DNA from: Lepidodermella squamata
Taxonomy: Eukaryota > Gastrotricha
NCBI GenBank assembly: GCA_047495785.1
Contig: JBLDXI010000026.1
Location: forward strand, 186,001 to 250,000
Length of the DNA stretch: 64,000 bases
Reading direction: 5' to 3'
Shown here: in pieces, positions 21,325 through 33,829 of the stretch
Numbering within the stretch: position 1 is the stretch's first letter
Layout of the letters: each line of letters starts with the position of its first letter
Translations under genes and position numbers: made by a program
The notes under the pieces: generated by a model
Databases searched by the model: none
Seen by the model: the letters and a program-made list of their open reading frames with translations, nothing else
Told to the model about the DNA's origin: nothing

Positions 21325-23408
21325 TTAAGTTATCATCGATTCAAAATCACTCGAAAATTCATCCGAATCGATAGTTAACGCTACCCCGTGCAATAGGGAT
21401 AGCCATTCAACTTCGTCATAATCATCGGTAATTTCAGGCCTTTCGAAATTCGAGAAGTGAAGAAAAGATTTGCCGTCTGATGTAAGTAAGCCCACGACAT
21501 CAGGCTGTTTCGCGACAATTTTCCGAACAACCCGCGTGAAATAATGCGGCTGGTACATCATCGCCAGATGCAGTAGCGAAAACTTCTCCGCGCCAAATTG
21601 CAACGACAAATTAGCACCTTTTTCGATCAAGTACTCGATCAAGTCTTCGCCCTCCACTCTTCTAAGGATTGGCCGGCCAGAAATAGCAACGGCAATAGGC
21701 GTCAAAAAACTGCCACCAGCGGTCGGGCGATCAACATCTACGCCGAATTTATCAACCAAGAGCCTTACGATGAAAAAATCGCCGTATTCAGCCGCGAGAT
21801 GAATGGGGTAGTAACCGTCGCTGTTCGGTATATCTATAAATTCTGGTGCTAGCTCGAGGGCAAATTCCAGGGCACGAACGATAGGTTCAAAGTTACCGCT
21901 ATATTCGACACATGCCATTTGGAGGAAATTCTCGCCAGAATAAGTCTTAGCTCGAATATCAGCTCCTCGAGACAACAGGTATTGCGCTAACTTGAGATAG
22001 CCAGAAGAAATCGCGAGGGTAATAGGCTGTGTGCCGACGCTATCTGGTGTATTAACGTCAACTTTACATTCTTCCACTAGATATTTCACAACTTCAAGGC
22101 GATTGAAACAGCTAGCCCTATGGATAGGCTGACATTCGAGGAGAGAAATGTTGGCCGTCGCTAGGTCAGGCTGTTCCTTGAGGAAATGCAGGGCAATATC
22201 TTCAGCGTCATCAAGGCCAAGAGCGTGTGCAAGTAAGTGATCGCCGTCAATGGGCAAGTTCCGATCGGCGCCGTAGCTTTCGAGCAGGACCACCATTTCT
22301 AAATTGCCGTTAAACACTGCGCGATACAACAGGGTTTCATGTTCGTGTTCGTGGTTGAGAACAAGCTGCAGCAATGATGGAGGCGTCGCCTCGCAATACG
22401 TGGCGAGAGACTGTAGATCACCATCTTCGATTGCACTCAGAAACTTCCAATACGGATAAGGCAGCTAAATTGGAAAAAAATTGGGAATCAAATCAGTTCG
22501 TGAAAATCAACGAATTGTTCTAAAAATCGAAAGCAAAAACAAAATTATTTGCCTTGATATTAACGGCACTCTAAGTTTACCGAGCTCTAAATGTCCATGG
22601 AACATGGGTTTTATTACTTAGACGTCCTCAGATTAGCCGTCACTTTACAAATTACAGTGAAAGTTGTCTCGCGACCCGAGTCCGGTTTAGACTTGGGAAA
22701 TATTAGGGAAATATAACGTAAACTCTAGGATTTTTCACATTTAACGAACTTCAAAGTCATTTAAAGACGTACCTTTCTATATACATAATTGAACTACATA
22801 GACTCTAGATGCTAGATCCGGGATGATTGGCCAATTAAAAATTTAAAAAAATTTCGAGGCGTCTCATGACAGGCAGGTGCCTGCATTTTTCCCCAAATCC
22901 TCTACAAAATTGGCCTTTGTTATGCGTAAACCGGACTCAGACCCCAAAAGCCGTCCAGTTTAGAGTCCGGTTAGACAGTAAAATTGTAGTGTAAAGTCCA
23001 CACTTTTGGATCGAGCCACCCGAAAACGTCCGCTTTAGAAAACTTTCACTATACACGTCAACCTATAGAGCCGATATCGATTTTACAAATCAGCGCTTTT
23101 TTGGTATAAACAGTCTATTTATTTTTTCTACAATAAAAATGAGGGTAGCTCCATAAAAATTCCAGCGTTATAGGGATAAATTGTCGAAATCGCAAAAGTT
23201 TAGAAAAACTTTGAATCTCCAACTAAATATTTAGACCCTCTTCAAGGAAATAATTCCATAGCCTTATCCACATTGAAAAATACTCAAATTAGATGATACG
23301 AGATTTTCAACTTTTAGATTGCGAAAAAGTTCTAATTCGTAGATTATAGGGTTAGCTTACTTCATCTTCGTCGGGAAATGACTGATCACCGATTTTTAGC
23401 GGAGGCAT
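21325..23408 (-). CDS. Ankyrin-repeat protein A, 2 exons, 395 aa
   Basis: Exon 1 at 23408-23361 encodes 16 residues (MPPLKIGDQSFPDEDE); after an 896-bp GT-AG intron, exon 2 (22464-21325) begins LPYPYWKFLSAIEDGDLQ. About eight ankyrin units follow (for example QPIHRASCFNRLEVVKYLVEE, QPITLAISSGYLKLAQYLLSRGADI, YPIHLAAEYGDFFIVRLLVDK and SLLHLAMMYQPHYFTRVV). Ankyrin repeats are protein-binding scaffolds; there is no catalytic domain, signal peptide or membrane segment, so an intracellular adaptor is likely. The exon 1/intron/exon 2 arrangement, including the opening residues of exon 2, is repeated in the neighbour at 23996-25947. The long intron is unusual for this window and contains part of a dispersed repeat near 23064-23093. 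Confidence 0.85.
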
Positions 23409-23995
23409 CCCGTCCTGTATCAAGAATCGACCATTAACATTTGAAATCGTAAAACAAAAGCTTCAGCTCACCTTCTATCGGTTCTCAGACCTTGAAAGCA
23501 GGCGCCAATCTCCAATCTGTGATGATCGAATTTCAGGCGTGAAAATCTGAAGTCACAAGTATAGTTAAGTCATCTATAAAAAATAATCACGAATCAAAAG
23601 ATAATTAATCACGGCTCGGAATTTCGAATTTTAGATATGAAACCTAATGCTAAATTCGGGAATTATCGACATTGATCTTCGCAACCCATCGAGTTACCGG
23701 ATGATATGAAACGCAACACATCATTTTCAGAGTAAACTTTTACGATTTTTTATTATTGAAAAACCGAAAACAAAACGAGATAGATCAACATTTCGATACA
23801 AATGACATTAGCGATTACAATTTATTAAACACGAGTGAATTTGAAAGACAGGCGCTTCATTCAATCGACTCCATCCGGTAATTGAGGTCGGGAGGAAATT
23901 AGTCATTATTTATTGTCGGAAAATAGGAATTTCCCTTCAAGACACGAGGAAAAGAATCGTATTAAAAAATCGACAGCGACGCAAAAAATGCAAAC
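23409..23995. other. Intergenic spacer between ankyrin genes A and B
   Basis: Contains the 3' flank of gene B and probable promoter of gene A. No other feature recognised. Confidence 0.4.
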
Positions 23996-25947
23996 TTATT
24001 CGTCATCGATACTAGCGAATCCCAATTTTTCGATGTAACTTGGAAAAATACTATCTATTCTGGGATAATTAGACAAGTTCAGAAATGACAAGCCATCAGT
24101 GGTCAGGTGACCAACGATATCAGGCTGTTTCGCAATAATTTTCCGAATGACCCAGACAAAATTCGGCTGTTCCAACATCGCAGCGTGAAGCAGCGATAAC
24201 TGCCGCTTGCCGACTTTGAACAGCAAATTAGCCCCATTTTCAATAAAATAATCAACAATATCTACGGAGGCGAAAATTTCCGTGCCGGTAATTGAGCACG
24301 CGATCGGAATCAAATTACCATCGACGGTAGGACGATTGATGTCATCGCCGAATTTTTCTACAAGAAGTTGAACAACATGCATCCTTTGATAGTAAGCCGC
24401 CGAGTGAATAGGATACCAGCCATCTCTGTTCGGAATGCCAACCAATTCCGGGGCCAAGTTGAGAGCGAATGCGAGGCTAGGAATGACGTACTCTTGCGAA
24501 TTATCGCGAATAGTATATTCGAGAAAATTGAGGCCATCTTCGGTTTTCTCTCGAATATCAACCCCACGCGATAGGAGATACTTGGCAGTTTCGATTTGTT
24601 TCCAACAAATTGCAATGTGAATTGGCCTCGCGCCGTAGATATCCGCCGTATTTACATCGACACTGCATTCTTCAACCAGAAATTTGACGATCTCGACTCG
24701 CCCTAACGCACAAGCTTTGTGGATTGGCTGACAGCCCCAGCTGTTGCTGATTGTTGCGAGTTCGGGTTGTGTTCTCACAAAATGGCGAACGATATCGTCG
24801 GCAGTGACAACCCGTACTGAGAGAGCAGTGAATATGTAATGTTCGTCGGGGTGGCTGGGACAGGCTCTGTCAGCGCCGTTATTTTCGAGTACAATTATCA
24901 TTTCCATGTTCCCTTGAACAATAGCGTGATAGAGCAAGGTTCCGTTTTCATGGACGTGGTTCAGGACGAGTGGAACTAGGGAGGGCGGTGTTGCCTCGCA
25001 GCATTGCCTCAACACTTGCAAATCACCATCCTGGACAGCATTGAGAAACCGCCAATAAGGATACGGAAGCTGAAAAAAATAATCAAATTACAAAATTAGA
25101 CAACATTGGGCTAACTTAAAACTTGAAATAGAAAGCGTTTACACCGGATCTTTAAAACAAATTCAAGGTGTATTTTTTTTTAATTATTTTTGAAACTTGT
25201 TTTTTCGATGCTACATTTTGAGGCCTAATTTTAAATAAGTATGAGACGCATAATGAGCGAATATTGTTTAGCCTGAGTCGGCCGAATATCTCCAATCGAA
25301 TTATTTTGGCCGAATATCTCCAATCGAATTATTTTGCCGATATCGGTAAAATCAGGGATCGATAAATTGAAAATTCCCGATTAACTCATTAATGGAATTC
25401 TGGATTCTGATTTCAGATTAGTGATCGGTTGGCCGTATTGACTAAGAATTTCACATTTTGCGCAACATAAAATTCGATTATACATTAATACTAGTCGATA
25501 ATCCATCAATCGATAACCGAAACCAGCTCAGATCGATGGACCAATAATGATTGCCCAGACCTATCACTGAATCGCATCTTTGAAGTTTTCGGCTCAAACT
25601 CCTCCCACGATATATGGAATAAGAATTTATAGGCAGAAATTGCAACGGTTTGAATGATATTTTTGATTAGGAAGAAAAACATTAAAAATGATCGTGCGAC
25701 ATTTATCATGTCCAATAGTGTCTCTAAGCTCTGCGATGCTAATTTTTACATATCGGTTACTCCTGGGGTGCGAGCTAGCTAGCTCGAAAATGAAAACAGC
25801 GCTTACAAGAAATAGTAGTGATCAAGATTCAACTTAAGACTAAATACAAGTCTAAATTTTCCAATACGCCAATTAAAATCATTGGTAAAATGAACCTACC
25901 TCGCTATCAAAAGGAAACGAATAATGGTTAGTTTTCAATGGAGCCAT
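23996..25947 (-). CDS. Ankyrin-repeat protein B, 2 exons, 373 aa
   Basis: Exon 1 at 25947-25900 encodes 16 residues (MAPLKTNHYSFPFDSE), followed by an 830-bp intron and exon 2 (25069-23996), which starts LPYPYWRFLNAVQDGDLQ. It aligns along its length with protein A (CEATPPSL, LVLNH, NG-LLYHAIVQGN-EM, GADR). Ankyrin units include QPIHKACALGRVEIVKFLVEE, RPIHIAICWKQIETAKYLLSRGVDI and YPIHSAAYYQRMHVVQLLVEK. It is a tandem duplicate of A. Exon 1 has kept its length and its M-x-P-L-K start while the rest has diverged. Role unknown, presumably protein binding. No frame damage. Confidence 0.85.
25280..25335. repeat. 28-bp tandem repeat, two copies
   Basis: Two exact units (25280-25307 and 25308-25335) containing CGAATATCTCCAATCGAATT. 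They lie in the intron of ankyrin gene B. Confidence 0.85.
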
Positions 25948-28498
25948 CAGATTAACAGTTCTATGCGAGAACGAGAAGAAAAATGAAGGTAAACATCGAA
26001 ATTTAGCTGCTGAAAACGCGATGGAAATCATTGGTCATGGTTGCACTAATTTCGCCCTAGTTTAAGGCGAATAATTTAAAGAACGAGCGGAGGATTGATG
26101 GAAAGTCGGTTAAAATTACATAACCGCTCAACACAAAGCAAGCGGGCGATCGAAAATTAGCACCAGAAACGGTGAGACTTATTACTTAAGCGTTGTTGGC
26201 TCTCGAAACTTTTGAAGATTTAATGTGTAACAGCGGATTTTACCGACATTATATACTAAAAGTGGGAATTAGTAACACAAACCTAAGCCATAAATAACGC
26301 ATTGCATAGCATCCAAGGAAATAAGAAGGAAAATCGGGTAGCTTTCAATAAGGTTAGTCCGATTAACGCTAGGGTCAAAGAAATCAGCGAAACATGACGC
26401 AACGGTTTTGAGAAAATGTCGCACAAATTGAGAACCTGGAAATCTGCTGTAGTATGTCTCGCATTTCTCATGGGCATGGCTCCTAATGAGGATTAGCTAG
26501 CTTAAACTGAAATAATTATACCAAGACGCGGGTGGGTATAATTTCTGCGCGCCTTACGCGCCTTTCGCGCGCATTATCAGGGAACGTTCGCGCTAATGCC
26601 GGCGCACTGGCGAGTAAACCTCCCTTAACTCCGTGCTTGTTTTTGAGTTTAAAGGTTGAAGTAGAACTAATATAAATTGGCTGGGCTAGCGCGAGCCAAA
26701 AAGCACATAGTAAAACTCTCAAATAGGAAAGTCAAAGTTGAAAAGAAAAAATCTGCCTTAATTACACAATTAATTACAATAATCAACGTCGATTTTTAGT
26801 ACGCTGAGACAATGTCTGTTTCGTTGCGATTTGTGGCAATTTGAGAGGTATGACCTCTGTTGAGCTCAAGGTATCCGCTTGAAAACATCTACGCTTATTT
26901 CAGGAGTGACTTCGACAAAGTTCCACGCTCACTTCCACGATGAATCTATTACAGCGTGTCCCATAAGTAACGCAAACAAAGAAAATGAGGAGAAAAGTGA
27001 TCAGAAATTCTAAAATGAGAGGCGAAGTCATATCTCATGTCAAGAAAAATCGTAGACAAATTTTAAAATGCCATGAGCCATGAGAATAGTAATCAAGTAC
27101 CTATGTCACTTGTGAATGGGATTAAAATAATTCGAAGAAATTTGATTCAACCAGGTAAAAACCGAAAATCAACGAATCAGTTACCATTAGGGTTTTCAGG
27201 GTTTCCTCCGATGAGTTTTATATATTTTTCGTGAAAAAATCGTGTATAAAGGATAGAAGATTCTGTCAGTGGGATTAATTTCAAAAAATTAGTTCAATTT
27301 TCGTCAAATATTTGCAAAATTAGCAACTTATCGGACACGATCTACTTATAGTGGTTTGATTCAGCTTATAAAAAAAGGCGAGAGCTATGTAGCGGGCCGA
27401 TGTGATGCTACATTGTCAAGATTATAGTCCGCTCCGACCAATGAGATCTGCAAATCCATAGGATTACGAAAGCCGCGTCTGCAGGGAAACATTCAATTGG
27501 AAATTAGCAGGAATCGCAGCTATAAATCGGCAAGGACAGTAAGGAGGGATTACGCTTGAGAACTATGACTTCAAGAGATGAAAGCAAGGGGTCAGAATAT
27601 TTCCAGCGCTAAAAATTAGGTTCAAGCACTAAAATTAAGCGCCCTGGCACTAAATTTTTCACATTCTTTGTGATTTCGGCGTTTCCGGTTTTTTATTGAT
27701 ACTGATCAGATGCCCTCCCTGATCCTAGGATTTTTTATTTTAGTTGCATGGTGCCCTAAGCTACGTAGAAAAATGATCGAAGTTGGGTTCCAAGACGACT
27801 GGTGTCGGGATATCACTGATTTGTAAAATCGATACATGAAATCGATATCGGCTCTATATGATGAAGTATAATTCCTAATGACCGATTAAAGCGAAAAAAG
27901 TTATAATAACAATAAATTGAGATTCTAGTAAGGACTAGAAAACTCGAAAACCCGTATTTAGGGGAAATCTAGGGCTTGAACCCTGAATTTGGGTTGCGCA
28001 CTTGGCACACCCAAAAGCAAGCTCTTCCTCATAGGCATTTAAAAAATTTCAACAGCCATTGTTTCGACTAGTAACACCGATGGAGTCTTGAATTTTGGCC
28101 AACATTTCAATGGACTTTCTTTCCTAGCCCTCAAATCAGGCTGATCAACAGGTAAAAACTTACCTCACTTCCGAATGCCTACGGAGGCTGAGACGGCAGG
28201 CGTAAAACATCATAGCTGAACAGCATCGACTTTTGCAAATGAAAACTAAATTTCGCAGAATTTCGGCAAAAAACGTTAAACACTAACGAATCGGAGAAAT
28301 TGGCTTTCCGCATTCACAGTTTTATAAAATCTAAGACGAAAACGTCAAGTACGATCAGATTTTATTCATTTTGCATAGTATAAAAAAGTAGGTATTTCCC
28401 TTCAATTGATATTCCAAGAAATTAATAATAAGCACAAATTGGTAATTTAATCATTATTTATATGGAATACATGGCACGGGGTAAAATTGCGCAAATTC
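25948..28498. other. Gene-free stretch with dispersed-repeat copies and exon-1 relics
   Basis: No intact gene. The segment at about 26300-26400 resembles the exon 1 region of ankyrin gene B with the start codon destroyed. At 28160-28205 a donor-like GGAAGTGAG/GTAAG on the minus strand resembles another exon 1 end, but a TAG interrupts its frame. The stretch 27000-27900 shares long imperfect similarity with the last long intron of the 59.6-63.3 kb gene (see 27812-27900). Confidence 0.4.
27812..27900 (+). repeat. Dispersed repeat copy
   Basis: CTGATTTGTAAAAT-GAT...GAAATCGATATCGGCTCTA followed by AATGACCG-ATTA-AGC-AAA also occurs at about 61554-61645; a shorter inverted copy is at 23064-23093. 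An upstream block (about 27175-27270) likewise matches about 61795-61895. The family has no coding capacity. Confidence 0.65.
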
Positions 28499-30076
28499 TC
28501 AGTTCGGATTGGAAGAGAGCGAAGCTGATTTCTGTTCCAGCAGCTCTGCAACAGCCTCCTTATTTTCACTTCTTGCGTATTCAATAGGCGTGTTCCCGTT
28601 TTCATCAAGAACATTGATTAAATCTGGTTTTCGCTCCAGCAGCGTCTCAATCAAGTCCAGCTTATTTCGATCAACGGCGAGGTGGAGCAGCGAGAGAGAA
28701 TGCATCGTGACTTGGATGGTCAGATCAGCACCTTTTTCGATCAGATAATTAATAGCTTCTGTTGGCGTGTGCCGGCTACCAACTGCACACGCCAGGGGAG
28801 TCCAGTTACAGTCCTCGTTTTTAATATCAAAATCTTGACCACATTCTTCAACAAAAAATTTGAGTAATTCGACATGATTTCCTTCAGCAGCCGAGTGAAT
28901 GGGCATACAACAATTTCCATCTTCCAAATCAATTAATTCCGGCTCCATGCGATGTAGATACCGAACGATTTCAGTGAACCCCCAGTGAGCTGCCCAGTGA
29001 TAGGCAGTTCGGTTGAAATCGCCGTCTTCCGCAAAAAGATCAGCCCCATTTTCAGCTAGAAATTTAACAATTTCAAAATGACCACTCATCGCAGCTAAAT
29101 GAAGCGGAGTTCTCTCGTCCTCGCCTGTGATATTGACGTCACATTTTCCCTCGCCGATCAAGTATTCGACGATGTCTAGCATGCCGCGACACGCAGCCAG
29201 GTGAACTGGCGCGTTTCCGTCGGAATCAGTCATTTGAGCGAGATCAGGGCACTTTTCAGCGCAATATTTGACCAAATCTAGCGATCCTCGAGCACACGCC
29301 AAGTGCATGATAGTTTGATCATCATTTCCAACAGACTCAATCGGAACTTGTTTCTCCTCGATAAAATACCGAACGTACTCAATATCTCCAAGCATTGCAG
29401 ACAAATGAATCGCCATATTATCCTCATTATCCCGAATTTGAATCATCGAAGGAAAGCTCTCACTGAAGTAGGAAATTAGAGAATATTCCGAGGCATTGGC
29501 TGAGCAATGGAGCGCAGATCGACCTTCACGGTTCAAGGCATCGGGTAGCACGTTTTTTTCATCGATTAAATACGTCACAACTTCTAACTGGCCTCCGGTG
29601 GCAGCGCGGTGTAAAGCCGTATTACCAGCATCATCGCTGATCTCGAGCATATCCGGGTAAGATTCAACAAGCAACCTCACAATATCTAAATGGCCACGCT
29701 CGGCCGCAATGTGAATAGCCTGAGAAGAATTTTCGTCACTACTTTCAGCATAAGGATCAGCATTAAGTTCATCGATGAAATATTTGACGATTTCGACATG
29801 TCCATTAGTGACAGCTCGGATGAAGTATGTAAGTCCGCCAGCGTCCAAATGCTCCATTACAAGTGTGTAAGTAATGCTGCCGGGAGAAATGTCAGCCAGC
29901 AATTGACGACAAACGAGCAGATTTCCATTTTCTACAGCCCAGTAAAGCCGAGACAATAAATTAGCAACCTGCAATGGCATAAAGCATGAGAAATAACTTT
30001 GACAAATTAAACTTCTCAAACTTACGGTTTGAATATAATCAGGCAAGCGAATGCATGATTTCTCATCGGGCGGCAT
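28499..30076 (-). CDS. Ankyrin-repeat protein C, 2 exons, 506 aa
   Basis: ATG near 30076. The open frame runs through a 57-bp segment (30025-29969) with perfect GT-AG ends and an acceptor CCATTGCAG. Treating it as an intron gives exons 30076-30026 (MPPDEKSCIRLPDYIQT) and 29968-28499, for 506 residues. Because this intron lacks a stop, retention would yield a 525-aa form. About 12-13 ankyrin units follow with good consensus, for example AIHIAAERGHLDIVRLLVE, TALHRAATGGQLEVVTYLIDE, TPLHLAAMSGHFEIVKFLAENGADL and SLLHLAVDRNKLDLIETLLE. There is no other domain. It is longer and closer to consensus than A and B and belongs to the same cluster and orientation. Probably an intracellular scaffold. Confidence 0.9.
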   Translation of the reverse strand: MPPDEKSCIRLPDYIQTVSLRSLICQSYFSCFMPLQVANLLSRLYWAVENGNLLVCRQLLADISPGSITYTLVMEHLDAGGLTYFIRAVTNGHVEIVKYFIDELNADPYAESSDENSSQAIHIAAERGHLDIVRLLVESYPDMLEISDDAGNTALHRAATGGQLEVVTYLIDEKNVLPDALNREGRSALHCSANASEYSLISYFSESFPSMIQIRDNEDNMAIHLSAMLGDIEYVRYFIEEKQVPIESVGNDDQTIMHLACARGSLDLVKYCAEKCPDLAQMTDSDGNAPVHLAACRGMLDIVEYLIGEGKCDVNITGEDERTPLHLAAMSGHFEIVKFLAENGADLFAEDGDFNRTAYHWAAHWGFTEIVRYLHRMEPELIDLEDGNCCMPIHSAAEGNHVELLKFFVEECGQDFDIKNEDCNWTPLACAVGSRHTPTEAINYLIEKGADLTIQVTMHSLSLLHLAVDRNKLDLIETLLERKPDLINVLDENGNTPIEYARSENKEAVAELLEQKSASLSSNPN

Positions 30077-33000
30077 GATTTAAATTTAAAGAGGCAAATA
30101 CTATCAAAGATGAATATTGATAAATAAACTGCAGTTCGTTACAAAATGTCAGGAACAATAAATCAGATCCTGAAATAGTACTTGAATGCCGTGTCACTTA
30201 TTTCTGTCTTATGTCTTCATTAGTTCTAGGTTCCAGACTAGATACAGATTGGTGAAATACAGAAATATAACACGTTCCTCTCTTCGCTATCCTGATAAAA
30301 AGAGGAAAGCGTGCTCTTAACTGAAAAATCTCTGTTGGCAAAAGCAGGGACAAATCTGGAAAATCAGTTTAACGCATTAGCAGTTATCTCAGTAGCAAAA
30401 AGAAAAACAAGCGACCAACTGTTAAATTTCTATCATGAGCTTTCCTTTTCCAAGCAGCACAACTTCCGACAGCAGGCTTGGAGTCAAGTAAGTAAAGCAG
30501 GTAGCAGGTCCTCAGATACCTAGAATCATCTACTGATAATCCAACGGCCAACAGTACAACTGTTGATGCTTGAATGCATGGAACCGATTTGTTTAGTATA
30601 ATATGTCCAACACGACGTCGATTCAATCACACGAAAAGAAAGCGAGCAATTCAGATTTAAGACCATCTTATTATTATCCTATTATCTGACGGCGGACGGG
30701 TAGTTATTAGTTATCATCTTACTATTCACGTCCATTTTCGAAGATCAGGGAGTCATGCTCACAGTTCGCCAGTTTGAAAAAATGCACGATGATTGAGCCT
30801 CGTAAATAGTCATCATATCCAGCCTTATAAAGTCACAAGCTTCAAGCTTCCATTAAGAAATAAGTTAGGAGCTAGGTAGCCGCCATGCTAGTTTCACTCA
30901 TATCGCAACACGCAACGCGATTTTGCGGGAAACTGAATGATTGAAGCTTTGTTCAACTTGATGCCTTAGCTGGAAGCCGGGGGCACGATGCACCCGTCGA
31001 CGTGACCCGTCCGTCTGCGCGGGCGGCGGGCGCTGCATGTAACACCGCAAGCCGCATCACGAAAATGTGCAGTATGGTACCAGCGAAAACTAAAATTCAC
31101 CGCCAGACTAACGTAATGGGCGGGTTCGAGTACACGATTTCAAAAATTTCATTTTCGTTTTCAGCATTTTAAGAAAAATATTTAATTTAAAATAAATCAA
31201 TCTACAGCAATTAAGGCAAATTATTGAACATAATTTGTTGCATGCGAATTAAGCCTATTTCACGATCGTGGCGCAGCATAAGGTCATAACTCATTTCCCC
31301 TACCGCAAAAGGGCGCTTTAACCTCATTTTTAGCGAAATCAGCTAGAAATTTCCTTTCATGTTATTCCTTTCGATATACAGAAGATGCGCGGGCCCCAGA
31401 CCTTTCTTGATGGCTGACAAAGTCACGTCAACTTTTGTCAACTTGTCATTTTTCGATGAGCGCCCGTCAACTGCTTTTCGGCTGTAATGGTGCATCTGGA
31501 GCACATCTGGCATTGTGAATATTGATGCTTACGAGCCATATTCAAGCCCGAACCATCTCTACAATAGTTGCTCGTCGCTGAACACGACATTACGTTCATT
31601 CAATGCTCTGCTGACACTGCGCGATGTTTACACCCTAACCGTTCAATCTGTGTAAGTGTTGAATTCCTGTGCTTCTGTTTAACTGAGAGCCATATAGACG
31701 TCGCAAACGACCGAAGTTGTTGGGAAATTCTCATAAAATATTTCGGGTTTTATTAAGAAACAGACCGATTTAAGACCCTATCAACCTTTATTGCAACGAG
31801 TAAACATTGTTTCAAGCCACGTCAAGTGAGCTTAATGTCGGCGGTTTTCATGGATTCTTCCAGACTCTTCCTGGTTGATTAATTCAGATTTTAGTTTTGC
31901 AGAAAAAGGAAGCCTGTGTTTTTAAGCAGTTACAATAAAAAAACGAATCAGTTGCTCTAAAGTGATCGAATTGGTATTAGACTAGAATTTAGTATAATGT
32001 TCTTCTAATTTCGGTTTGCATTCCCGAAATGATTTCAGCTTGATCATTGACCATTGATCTCTCCAGCCGAATCCAGGAAATCTCCTGCTAAGGTAGATAG
32101 GAGAATCAATTGCTTGAGGCAGCTGCTCTTGTTGAACGCATTGCTGAGGCTGAGCAAACTGGGCTGGCTGAGCAAACTGGGCTGGCTGAGCATACTTCCG
32201 ATGCTGAGGGATTCCGGCTTGAAGATCGTACTGCGGAGGCTTAGCAGAGGCTGCGTAAAGGCAAGTAAGCTTGCCGTCAATATATGCCGGAGCTGGTAGT
32301 TGCTGCTGAACAGGTTGGTTGAAGGTTGAAGGTTGACGGGCATCTGCGCGCGGTTAAGCGACAGGCAGCTGAACAGCTTGATGTTTAATGAATGCTGCGC
32401 TTTTGGAAACAATTTCGTCGGTAAATCAGCCACGCCATCTCCTATCTTTTCAGTGAGGCCTGATGACAGCGTCTTCAGCTTCAGCTTGATGTTATCCGTA
32501 ACTCCGAGCTCATGCATGCGCGCTACCACCGGCGACAGCCTCACCGGCCCTGGTCCTCTGGGCAGAAGCGCGAACGGACAGAGCGATAAGCAGCGGCGGC
32601 TCGAGCAAACGGTCGTGGCGAAAGCGGATTTTATGGAAGGCGTTGGTGATACTCGGAGCAACACAGTCAAGCTGGATCGTAGCCGAACTAGCATTGAAAG
32701 CGGTGTCTCCAATAGGGCTGGCCATAGATTTTCAGAATCCCGCAAGGGTTTTAATATTTAAAGCATCAAAATAATCTATACAGAGGGTTAATAATGTTCC
32801 TTTGATGGTCATTTTGAGCAAAATGCTGTTAATTAATTTCAAAGTTGATAAGCTTGGCTCTTGGTTCCCAATTAAGATGAATAATGGAAAGGTAGTCCGT
32901 TGGGATTGGCATTGGCCAGAATCCGTTTTCAAAGATAGTTTTCAAAAACATCGAGGCTAACTTTAGTTGTTCATAAATAAAGGATACAATTTCGTTAAGT

Positions 33001-33322
33001 CGTCGTGTTGCATTTGAAAGGAGCCGCTTTATCATTGGAATATCATGTAAATATTATTCAATTAATATTATAACAAGGTACTGGCTGGCTCCTTTTAAAC
33101 GCGACGCGACGAAATCGGCAAGTCAGATAGTTTCTGGCGCAGTTTGCCCGTTCTCAATAGAGAGATAAACTAAAAAAGTCGCAGTTCCGACGTCCGATCA
33201 CAAAAGATCCTACTATCCGATACATCTCGAACAAGTTGTTTATTCTGCTCGGGCTAACTTATCGTGAGTGGGTTTGTAATTAAGATGGATAGCTTTGAAC
33301 AAGTTTCGAAGTCGGTAGATTA
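30077..33322. other. Gene-poor stretch
   Basis: No gene is supported. A GC-rich patch lies at 30990-31060. A 32-bp word at 31262-31293 recurs inverted at 37287-37318. At 32150-32190 an 18-bp unit (CTGAGCAAACTGGGCTGG) is tandemly repeated. Around 32050-32340 one minus-strand frame reads as a Gln/Pro-rich peptide (QPVQQQLPAPAYIDGK...), interrupted upstream by a stop; it may be a decayed coding relic. Confidence 0.35.
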
Positions 33323-33745
33323 ATTGAAAAACAACGGCTTAATTACCTAGGACATATAATAAGGATGGAAACGTATGTCGATGATAAGGGTGACCTGATA
33401 CCACCGGGGCCAGTATACGACCTTTACAGGTGGGTAGCGCCTAAGGAATGGCAAAGACCGGTGGGGAGAGCTCGAACTAGGTGGCTAGATTCGGTAGAAA
33501 GAAGTCTGAGAAGAGTGGGTCTTACAACCGAAAATATAATAAGGAAAAAAACTGACGGGTCCCGTGGAAGACCTCGTAAAGATGGTAGCAATATAACCGA
33601 AATTATCGAAATAACTGTTGACTGGACATTGACCGAAACAACTGCACTAGATCGAGACGAATGGCGTAAAATTGTCGAGACTTTGGAAAATTTTGAATTT
33701 TACAACAAAAGCAAGATACTTTCGGACGTGGAGGCGGGTGACTGA
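33323..33745 (+). mobile_element. Non-LTR retrotransposon 3' coding tail
   Basis: The frame begins KQRLNYLGHIIRME and continues GRARTRWLDSVERSLRRVG, then GRPRKDGSN and ALDRDEWRKIVE before a stop at 33745. This is the classic C-terminal tail after the reverse transcriptase of many LINE-like elements (LGH-RM, GRP-RW-D-v--DL, A-DR--WR). No reverse transcriptase lies upstream, so the copy is 5'-truncated, as is usual for LINE insertions. Confidence 0.7.
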
Positions 33746-33829
33746 TTCGTTTGGTTTGGTTTGCCTTCGCCTTCCTCAAAACCCGAAAGGGTATAGACAC
33801 TCAGTCGCGGGGAAGAGAAACAAATAAAT

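Noticed and set aside
32044-32761. Overlapping 140-230 codon frames on both strands
   Set aside because: No frame shows a domain; tandem GCTGAGCAAACTGGG units inflate open length in several frames. At most a decayed coding relic.
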